Shown piece after piece: positions 1 to 6,400 of a DNA stretch of 9,337 bases. This DNA is from JBHHZI01 sp046757965 (GTDB taxonomy: Bacteria; Acidobacteriota; Polarisedimenticolia; SMYD01): positions 1 through 9,337 of the forward strand of contig JBHHZI010000127.1 in NCBI GenBank assembly GCA_046757965.1. The letters are read 5' to 3'. The notes under the pieces are model-generated. The model saw only the letters and a list, made by a program, of their open reading frames with translations. It had not been told where the DNA came from and searched no databases. Position 1 is the stretch's first letter. Each line of letters begins with the position of its first letter. Both the position numbers and the translations under genes were made by a program.

Positions 1-50
1 TCGCCACCCAGGGGGCGGCCCAGTTGCAGTCCATCTGGACCCTCGGATAG
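1..50 (+). CDS. possible 3' end of an unidentified upstream gene
   Basis: The third forward frame is open from the window edge to a TAG at 48-50. It reads as 15 residues ending in the plausible tail SIWTLG. The other two forward frames run on longer, but they give Pro/Arg-rich translations typical of non-coding frames in GC-rich DNA. Fifteen codons are too few to identify a protein, and the frame could be chance. If real, a gene on the same strand ends about 100 bases before the ATP synthase operon. Confidence 0.25.
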   Translation, partial: ATQGAAQLQSIWTLG

Positions 51-84
51 AGCCCCGGAGGCCATCGGCGGAATGGGAACCGGG

Positions 85-114
85 GTGGCACCGGGTGGAT
101 CCGTCTGCTAGGAT
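85..114 (+). promoter_or_regulatory. weak candidate sigma70-type promoter for the Fo operon
   Basis: A GTGGCA hexamer at 85-90 (4 of 6 matches to TTGACA) is followed after 18 bases by TAGGAT at 109-114 (4 of 6 matches to TATAAT). A TG at 106-107 gives an extended -10 (TGC-TAGGAT). Transcription would start near 121, leaving a leader of about 32 bases before the GTG at 153. Two GGATCC palindromes (97-102 and 111-116) overlap the site and could form a small hairpin with an 8-base loop. The match is modest, and the promoter could instead lie further upstream, outside the window. Confidence 0.3.
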
Positions 115-152
115 CCGCGGCCCGCAGGATACGATGGTCCCGGCGAGTCGCC

Positions 153-455
153 GTGAATGATGAAGAGGAAAGGCCTGGACAGCCCTCCGGGACAGGATCT
201 CTGACGGAATCCCGTGCCTCGGTCATTGCTCAACTCGGTCCCTACATGGGGATGGGGTGGGTCCTGGCCATCAGCGTCGCGGCGGGAACGGCAGGTGGCT
301 ACTACTCGGATCGCTGGCTGAACACGACTCCATGGTTGACCTTACTGGGAATCTTCCTCGGCATGGCAGTCGGTTTCACGTCCGTCTTCAGGACCCTGCT
401 CGGACACAGAGAAACCGATGAGTCCCGATCGACGAAACACCTGGACAGCAGATGA
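153..455 (+). CDS. atpZ: AtpZ/AtpI-family small membrane protein of the ATP synthase operon
   Basis: This 100-residue protein has two predicted membrane segments, about residues 34-51 and 61-79. They are joined by a short loop with the family-typical 'YYSDRWLNTTPW' pattern, and a basic tail follows. AtpZ-type proteins sit first in many F-type ATP synthase operons. They are thought to work with AtpI in assembly of the c-ring or in Mg2+/Ca2+ supply; they are not part of the catalytic enzyme. The start is GTG at 153. No clear Shine-Dalgarno sequence precedes it, and the next in-frame ATG (246) would remove the acidic N-terminal part but keep both membrane segments, so the start is uncertain. The stop overlaps the next gene's start by four bases (ATGA at 452-455), which indicates translational coupling. 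Confidence 0.85.
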   Translation: MNDEEERPGQPSGTGSLTESRASVIAQLGPYMGMGWVLAISVAAGTAGGYYSDRWLNTTPWLTLLGIFLGMAVGFTSVFRTLLGHRETDESRSTKHLDSR

Positions 456-1906
456 TGACGCCCACACCCTCTGACCCCGCGAACCGTGACATGAACCGTC
501 TCGGCGCCGGCTTTGTCGCCAGCGCCGGCGGCATTCTCACGCTCGGTCTCACCGCCTGCGCGTTCGCCCGGGGCATCGGGCTGGACGGGGCGGCGCAGGC
601 GGCCATTGCCATCGGTGTGCTGACCGCCGCGGCGGGATGCGCCTCCTGGGTCGTCCTGTTCCGCATGGGGTCGGGAGCCGCCACAAGGGGATTCCTGATG
701 GCGCTCCTGGGAGGAGTGATCCTCAGGATGGGCCTGTACGCAGCCGTCGTCGCCAGCAGCGTGCTGGTGGGCGGCGTGCACTTGCCGGCCCTCATCGTCT
801 CGCTCATGCTCTCTCATCTTGCCTACCAGACCGCCGAGATCGTCGCCGTTCACCGGCAGGCATCCCCGGGTGTGGCCCGGGCTGCCGGCATCGTCGCCCT
901 GGTCGTCGCCTGCGGTGGCCTGGCCGTCCCGGCGCGAGCCCTGGCGGTCGAGGGATCGCACGGGGACGCCCCGTCCCGTCTCCTGGACATCGGCGCCGCC
1001 GGGCACACCGGAGAGGGGCGGCAGGAGGTGCCGGCAGGTCATGCCGCCGGCGTCGGCGGCCAGGCGGCCGAGACGGCCGAGCCTGGTGTCGAACACGGGG
1101 AGGCGGCCGAGGAAGGCGAGTTCGATCTCATCCATCATGTCTCGGATGGGCGCGAACTGGAGACACCGTTCGGCACGGTGGAGCTGCCCGCCGGCTGGAT
1201 GGTTGGCGGCATCGACATGGCACCGACCAAGCACGTGGTGTGGATGTGGATCGCCGCGTTCCTCCTCACCGTCTTCGTGTTCGTGGCGCGGCGCAGCACG
1301 GGGCGCGTATCCTCCGGCCTGGGGAATGCCTTGGAGGCCCTCGTGGTGTTCATCCGCGACGAGGTGGCCGCGAAGAATATCCCTGACCGGGCGCTGAAGT
1401 TCACGCCGTACCTCTGCTCGCTGTTCTTCTTCATTCTCGCCTGCAACCTCTCGGGACTTCTGCCGTTCGGTTCCACCGCCACCGGGAACCTCAACCTCAC
1501 CGGCGCGCTGGCGATCCTGTCCCTGTTTCTCATCCAGGCAGCCGGTATCCGTCAGAACGGGCTGGGGGGGCACCTGAAGGGGTTGTGTCCCATTCCGCAC
1601 GGGGTACCAGGGTGGCTCCTTCCGATCTACATCCCGATCATCGTGGTGGTGGAGATCGTCGGGATCTTTGTCAAGCCCATCGCCCTGGCTCTGCGACTCT
1701 TCGCCAACATGATCGCCGGCCATGTCGTGATCCTGTCGCTGATCGGGATCATCTTCATCCTGCAGACGGCCCTGGTAGCGCCGGCATCCGTGGGTCTGGC
1801 CCTGTTCATCTACTGTCTCGAGGTTTTCATCGGATTCGTTCAGGCATACATCTTTACATTGCTGACGGCCCTGTTCATCGGCTTGTCGCAACATCCCGCA
1901 CACTGA
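452..1906 (+). CDS. atpB: ATP synthase subunit I - subunit a fusion (AtpI-AtpB)
   Basis: One 484-codon frame contains two normally separate proteins. Residues 1-135 have four membrane segments (about 18-38, 48-70, 82-106, 111-133) and resemble subunit I (AtpI). Residues 141-165 look like a signal peptide: Arg143, a hydrophobic core, then PARALA. A Gly/Ala/Glu/His-rich stretch (166-226) follows, then EFDLIHHVSD (223-232), typical of long-leader AtpB proteins. Residues 262-484 are the proton-channel subunit a, with the essential stator arginine at R415 (LALRLFANM). His424 and Glu457 occupy the positions of E. coli Glu219 and His245, the reciprocal arrangement also seen in mitochondria. Gln464 matches E. 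coli Gln252. Typical AtpB proteins are about 220-350 residues, so the extra N-terminus is an entire additional gene. An in-frame GTG at 872 (codon 141) would start a conventional 344-residue AtpB with its own signal peptide, but only a weak GGCAGG (855-860) precedes it. Subunit a identity is secure; the AtpI assignment is based on topology and gene order. Confidence 0.93.
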   Translation: MMTPTPSDPANRDMNRLGAGFVASAGGILTLGLTACAFARGIGLDGAAQAAIAIGVLTAAAGCASWVVLFRMGSGAATRGFLMALLGGVILRMGLYAAVVASSVLVGGVHLPALIVSLMLSHLAYQTAEIVAVHRQASPGVARAAGIVALVVACGGLAVPARALAVEGSHGDAPSRLLDIGAAGHTGEGRQEVPAGHAAGVGGQAAETAEPGVEHGEAAEEGEFDLIHHVSDGRELETPFGTVELPAGWMVGGIDMAPTKHVVWMWIAAFLLTVFVFVARRSTGRVSSGLGNALEALVVFIRDEVAAKNIPDRALKFTPYLCSLFFFILACNLSGLLPFGSTATGNLNLTGALAILSLFLIQAAGIRQNGLGGHLKGLCPIPHGVPGWLLPIYIPIIVVVEIVGIFVKPIALALRLFANMIAGHVVILSLIGIIFILQTALVAPASVGLALFIYCLEVFIGFVQAYIFTLLTALFIGLSQHPAH

Positions 1907-1920
1907 CACGTCGTTTCTCG

Positions 1921-1927
1921 AAGGAGG
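1921..1927 (+). promoter_or_regulatory. strong Shine-Dalgarno sequence for atpE
   Basis: AAGGAGG lies nine bases before the atpE ATG at 1937. It is the best ribosome binding site in the operon. The atpZ and atpB starts have none this clear. This fits the need for many copies of subunit c (8-17 per complex) against one of subunit a, as in other atp operons where translation initiation sets stoichiometry. Confidence 0.85.
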
Positions 1928-1936
1928 AGTGGAAGA

Positions 1937-2164
1937 ATGGAATCGTTCGCCCTTGCATACCTGTCCGCCGGCATTGGAGCGGGTCTGGTGACCATCGGGG
2001 CCGGCCTTGGTATCGGCAATCTTGCCGCCAAGGCGATGGAAGGCTCGGCCCGCCAGCCACAGGCGGCCGGGGAGATCCGGACCTCCATGATCGTGGTTAC
2101 CGCCTTCATCGAAGGTGTGGCCCTGTTCGGACTCGCCATTTGCATGATTCTCGCCATCAAGTAG
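1937..2164 (+). CDS. atpE: ATP synthase subunit c (proton-type c-ring monomer)
   Basis: This 75-residue hairpin protein has two membrane helices joined by the conserved polar loop R39-Q40-P41. Helix 1 carries the Gly-rich packing motif (alternating Gly at 12, 14, 16, 21, 23, 25, 27). Helix 2 carries the ion-binding carboxylate E59 in TAFIEGVALFG. Sodium-type c subunits have a Gln in helix 1 and Ser/Thr next to the Glu. Here those positions are I26 and G60-V61-A62, so protons are the likely coupling ion. Length is normal for the family. The gene lies 30 bases after atpB and is followed by atpF after 46 bases. The rings rotate against subunit a (R415 of the preceding gene) and drive the F1 stalk. 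Confidence 0.97.
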   Translation: MESFALAYLSAGIGAGLVTIGAGLGIGNLAAKAMEGSARQPQAAGEIRTSMIVVTAFIEGVALFGLAICMILAIK

Positions 2165-2210
2165 CCGGCCGTGATGTCTATCTCGTGCCGAGCGCGCGTG
2201 GAGGAATGAC

Positions 2211-2714
2211 ATGCTGATCCAGCCCGAACCCGGCCTGGCCATCTGGACCATTCTCACCTTCCTGCTGCTGGTCTTCGTGCTGGGAAAGTTTGCCTGGAAG
2301 CCGATCCTGGCCATTCTCCACGAGCGGGAGCAGAGCATTCGCCAGGCTCTGGATGAGTCCAGACGAGCCCGGGACGAGGCCGAGAGTCTCATGGAACAGA
2401 ACCGGACGATTCTGGCCGACGCGCAGAATCGTGCCAACGAACTGCTCGAACAGGCTCGTCGGGAAGCCGAGGCTCGTCGAGCCGAGCTGGTCGAGAAGAC
2501 GCGCCAGGATGCCGAGGCTCTCATGGCGCGCAGCCGCGAGGAGATCGAGCGGCAGCAACGGGCCGCCATCAAGGAGATCCGTGGCGAGGTGGCGGATCTG
2601 GCCATGGGAGCGGCGGCCCGCGTGGTGGGCCAGTCTCTCGACGGCGAACAGCACCGGCGGCTCATCGACGAGTACTTCGCGTCCCTCTCCGGCGATCCAG
2701 AACAGGCAAGCTGA
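2211..2714 (+). CDS. atpF: ATP synthase subunit b (peripheral stalk)
   Basis: This 167-residue protein has one N-terminal membrane segment (about residues 9-25) ending in GKFAWKPI, a hallmark of subunit b. A long charged alpha-helical coiled coil (about 35-150), rich in Arg, Glu, Ala and Gln, follows. It would form the peripheral stalk that holds F1 to subunit a. Length is usual for AtpF. GGAGG at 2200-2204 sits six bases before the ATG at 2211. An ATG at 2206 runs into a stop within four codons, so 2211 is the start. Only one b-type gene is present here; there is no b' gene next to it, so the stalk is probably a b homodimer. The usual next gene, atpH (delta), is absent, and the strand switches instead. 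Confidence 0.96.
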   Translation: MLIQPEPGLAIWTILTFLLLVFVLGKFAWKPILAILHEREQSIRQALDESRRARDEAESLMEQNRTILADAQNRANELLEQARREAEARRAELVEKTRQDAEALMARSREEIERQQRAAIKEIRGEVADLAMGAAARVVGQSLDGEQHRRLIDEYFASLSGDPEQAS

Positions 2715-2862
2715 TCGGCCGGCGGCACGGTCCGGAACCGCCGGCGAGCCCGGTCCCCATCCGGGAGTCTGGACAGGGGTGGGACCCGCATGGCGCCGGA
2801 CGTGCCGGCGCGGGTCGGCCCCCGCGCCTGCACCCGGCGGCTCCGGGTCGATGCCAGCGGCG
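2715..2862. terminator. convergent intergenic region with two GC-rich hairpins, possible terminators
   Basis: This 148-base gap lies between the convergent ends of atpF and the exonuclease gene. It holds a perfect 8-base-pair stem (2718-2725 with 2738-2745, 12-base loop) directly after the atpF stop. A second stem (2783-2789 with 2810-2816) encloses a smaller stem (2795-2799 with 2805-2809). Neither has a following run of T on either strand, so they are not textbook intrinsic terminators. They may instead stall polymerase or protect the atp mRNA 3' end. Both GC-rich stems could also arise by chance in this base composition. No gene is seen here. Confidence 0.35.
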
Positions 2863-3468
2863 TCAGGGATCGAGGAGGAGGGTGAGTATCCGGGCCTGGT
2901 ACAGGGCGTCGTAGTCCGCCCGATGCTTCCGTGAGGTGTCCTCCGGCCCGAGGCCGGGAAGGAGACGGGCGAGGTTCTCCTTCGATGTCTCGAGGAACGG
3001 AATGCCCAGAACCCCGGCGGCGAGGGACTTCGTGTCCAGCGCCTTCCACCCGTAGGGGTTGTTCACGCCGGTGGCGACGAAGTAGTGATTGACGAAGGAC
3101 CAGTCGAACACCGCGTTGTGCCCGACAAAAACCGGCTGCCTGCCGAGGGCCCGGGTCCATCTGACCAGCGCGGCCATGGCCTCCCGGGGCGGCAGACCGT
3201 TCTTCTCGAGGGTGTCGCGGCTGATGCCGTGCACCGCCATCGCTTCCGGGGCAAACCCGTCGTAGAGCGGCCTCAGCTCCACGTAGAACAGGTTGCTCTC
3301 GTCCACTTCCCAGACCGGCCGCCCGGCGCGCGTGCGGGGCAGGACCGGGACGGCGCCGATGGAGACCAGGTTGTACGGTGCCGGGACCGGGCCCGAGGCT
3401 TCCACGTCGATGCAGACGTAGACCGTGTCCTCGCCGGCCGTGGCCGTCGGTTCAGATATCGAGGTCAT
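2863..3468 (-). CDS. DnaQ-like 3'-5' exonuclease (DEDDh family)
   Basis: This 201-residue protein has the three exonuclease motifs in order. Exo I is CIDVEASG, with metal-binding D21 and E23. Exo II is GHNAVFDWSF, with D122. Exo III is HRADYD, with the general base H182 five residues before D187 (the H-x4-D pattern of the DEDDh subgroup, which includes the Pol III epsilon subunit, RNase T and oligoribonuclease). These enzymes remove nucleotides from 3' ends of DNA or RNA using two divalent metals. The protein is a stand-alone domain with no polymerase, helicase or binding domain attached, so its substrate cannot be told. The ATG at 3468 lies inside the upstream regulator gene: the two overlap by 17 bases, and no strong Shine-Dalgarno sequence is seen, suggesting coupled translation from the regulator mRNA. 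This is the last gene before the convergent atp operon. Confidence 0.9.
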   Translation of the reverse strand: MTSISEPTATAGEDTVYVCIDVEASGPVPAPYNLVSIGAVPVLPRTRAGRPVWEVDESNLFYVELRPLYDGFAPEAMAVHGISRDTLEKNGLPPREAMAALVRWTRALGRQPVFVGHNAVFDWSFVNHYFVATGVNNPYGWKALDTKSLAAGVLGIPFLETSKENLARLLPGLGPEDTSRKHRADYDALYQARILTLLLDP

Positions 3469-6400
3469 AGTCCCGGATCTTTCGAAACACCGTGGCCCGG
3501 CCGACGCGCAGGATCTGGGCCGCCCGGGTTCGATCTCCCCTGGTTTCCTGCAGCGCGCGGATGATGTGCCGTCGCTCCAGTTCCTTCAGGGGGATGATCG
3601 GGCCGGTGGACTCTTCATACGCCGGGCCGGGAGCGGGTGGTGTGGCATCAAGAGCGCGGACCTCGTCGGCGGTGATCACGTCACCGGCGCCAAAGACCAG
3701 CAACCGGCTGATCTCGTTTCTCAGCTGGCGCACGTTGCCCGGCCAGTCATGCGCCGTGAGGATCTCGAGGGCGTCCTCCTCGATGCCCGGTGGCTGTCGG
3801 CCCATCTCCGCGGCCAGGGTGGGCAGGAAATGGGACACGAGCAGCGGAATGTCGTCCCGCCTGTCGCGCAGGGGCGGCAGGTGAATCGGGATGACGTTGA
3901 GGCGAAAGAGGAGGTCCCGGCGAAACCGCCCCTCGTCCGCCATCTGTTCGATGTTGCGGTGCGTGGCCGCGATGATCCGCACATCGACGCGGACCGTGTA
4001 GGTGGCGCCGACCGGCCGAACTTCCCCGGTCTCGAGAACCCGGGTCAGTCGCGATTGCAGGGCCGGGGACATATCGCCGACCTCGTCGAGAAACAGCGTG
4101 CCGCCGTTCGCCTCCTGGAGAAGTCCCTGTTTCTCACCGGCGGCGCCGGTGAAGGCTCCCCGGGCGTGCCCGAACAGCTCGCTCTCGAGCAGGGTATCCG
4201 AGAAGGCCGCGCAGTTCTCTGACAGGAATGATGCGTCCTTGCGTGGTCCGTTGTAATGCAGGGCATGTGCGACGAGCTCCTTGCCGGTGCCGGATTCTCC
4301 CGTGATCAGTACCGGGAGCGAGGACGCCGACACGGTGCGCAGCGTAGCGAACACTTCCTTCATGGCAGGCGATCCGCCCACGATGTTCCCGAACGCGTAG
4401 CGATTCATGAGCGCCTGGCGCAAGGTGAGGTTCTCGCGCTGGAGGGCTCGCATCATGCGAATGTTGTCGAGGGCGGTGGCTGCGTGCTGGGCGAGAGCTT
4501 CCAGGAAGCCGAGGTCGTCGTCGTCAAAGCCGATGGTTCGCACCCGAGAATCGAGATACACCGTGCCGAGAACCCGTTGATGCGAACGCATCGGCACGCA
4601 GATGACGCTCTGGATGCCGTACCGGCTGATGCTCTTGAATTCGCTGAGGGCCGGGTCATTCCGGGCATCCGACGCCACCAGGGAGCGGCCGACCCGGCCG
4701 GTCTCGACCACCCGGTAGCTGTAGTTGACGGCATCGGTCGTGGTCGCCTCGTCGAGGTCGCGCGCCGCGGCCACGATCGGAGCGCCGCCGGGTTCGCGAA
4801 ACAGGAGGACGAGGCCGCGCTCGGCGCCGAGCACGCCAAGCGCCAGATCCAGGACCTTGCGGGCCACCGTCTCCTGGTCTCTGGACGAGATGAGCGCCTC
4901 GATGGCCTCGTACATGGTGTCGAGAAACCGGGTCGGCGCCACCCGGGCATGCGCGGATCCCCCGGCATCGATGCGCAGCCGGGTGGCGGCGGGTGTGTTC
5001 ATGAGCGCGGTCCGGTACTCCTCGGGGAGCTGCGCCGCCAGTGCGGCCAGGGCATCCACGGCCTCCCCCCGGATGGTTCTCGCCTCCTCTGGACGCCGGG
5101 TCGCCTCCAGGCACTGAGATCGCAGCCGCAGCCGAACCCAGCGGAGGGCCACGATCCCGCTGCTGTCCATGACCTCACCGGCCGATTGCAGCGATGTCAG
5201 CGCGGACGTGAAGTCGCCGCCCGCCATCTGCGCGCGGGCGCAGGCGAGAAGAAGCTCGATGCGTTCCCGGACGTCGGAACCGTCCTGGCCGCTGTCGAGC
5301 AACTGTTCCAGCCGCTGCAGTGCCTTCGCGTGGCGTCCTTCCGCCAGCTCCGTCATGGCACGGACCCGATCCGCCCAGCGGACCAGGCGCGCATCCGTAC
5401 GGGTGAAGGCCCGGTCCGGCGCGCGGTCCAGGATGGCGCGTGCCGCCGAGGCGTTGCCGGCGGAGGCGTGATCCAGCGCCAGCGCGTGCTGACAGAACGC
5501 CTCCTGCACGGCCGAACCTGACCGCCGGGCATTGGCGAGGGCACGCTCGTGTGACTCGATGGCGGCGTCGACGCGGCCACATTCCCGCTGTGCGTCGCCG
5601 GTGATCTGCTGGGCGTTGGCGAGAGCGGCGTGCATTCCCAGCCGGCGGTAGACGTGCGCCGCACCGGTGCCTGACGTCACGGCGTCATGGTAATGGCCCG
5701 TCGCCAGCGTGAGGTTCGCGAGATTGACGAGGCATTCGGCCCGCAGGCGGATCGCGCGCAGCTCCCGGTAGGTCGTCTCGGCCTTCTCGAGGAAGGCGCG
5801 CGCCTCGTCCATCCGGCCCTCGTCCGTTGCCAGCAGGCCCAGGTTGTTGTACACGCGAGCCACGCCCGGCTGATCGCCGGCGCGACGGCTGGCTTCCAGG
5901 GCCTGATCGAGAAGTTGCCGTCCCTCCTGATGCCGTCCCTGGAAGAAGATCACCATGGCGAGGTTTGCGAGACTTCCCGACGTACGGGCCGGGTCGTCAA
6001 GCCCCCGCCGCATCTCGAGGGCCTGACGGTAATGACGCTCGGCACCTGCATGATCGCCCTGCCGGGCGCAGGACACGCCCATGGAGTTGAGACAGTCCGC
6101 GACTCCGGCAGGAGACCCCGCGGCCTCGAACATCTCTCTCGCCTCGACCGCCGCCTCGACGGCCGCGTCGAACCGTCCGCCGTAGTTCAGGGCATTGGAC
6201 CGCTTGCGGAGCAGTTCGGCCCGCTCGGACACCGGCCCGCCGGCCGGGAGACTGGCGAGGGCCTTCGCATACGCCTCCGCGGCGTCGAGCGGCCTTCCCG
6301 ACAGGCGGTGAAGATCGGCCAGACCCTCCCACGCACGAGGCAGGTGGGGTGCGCGTCCGTCACCGGGGGAGAGCAGCTCCACCGCTTGTTCGTAATGGCG

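Noticed and set aside
86..100. TGGCAC upstream of the Fo operon as a sigma54 -24 element
   Set aside because: The -12 half is missing: the GC doublet needed ten bases further on is AT (99-100).
97..116. GGATCC-N8-GGATCC as a transcription terminator or operator
   Set aside because: The stem is only six base pairs with no T-run, and GGATCC is self-complementary, so two copies pair trivially. No further support was seen.
637..1397. Forward frames overlapping atpB (637-1386 and 819-1397) as separate small genes
   Set aside because: They give Arg/Gly/Pro-rich translations without motifs and lie inside the AtpI-AtpB frame. They do not supply a better AtpI C-terminus that would point to a frameshift.
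1937..2164. Sodium-coupled c-ring
   Set aside because: The helix 1 Gln and the Ser/Thr next to the ion-binding Glu found in Na+-type subunits are replaced by Ile26 and Gly60-Val61-Ala62.
302..3160. Open - strand frame of 952 codons running against the Fo operon
   Set aside because: It is antisense to four well-recognised atp genes, has a Gly/Arg/His/Asp-rich composition with no family motif, and is the kind of long empty frame common opposite GC-rich genes.
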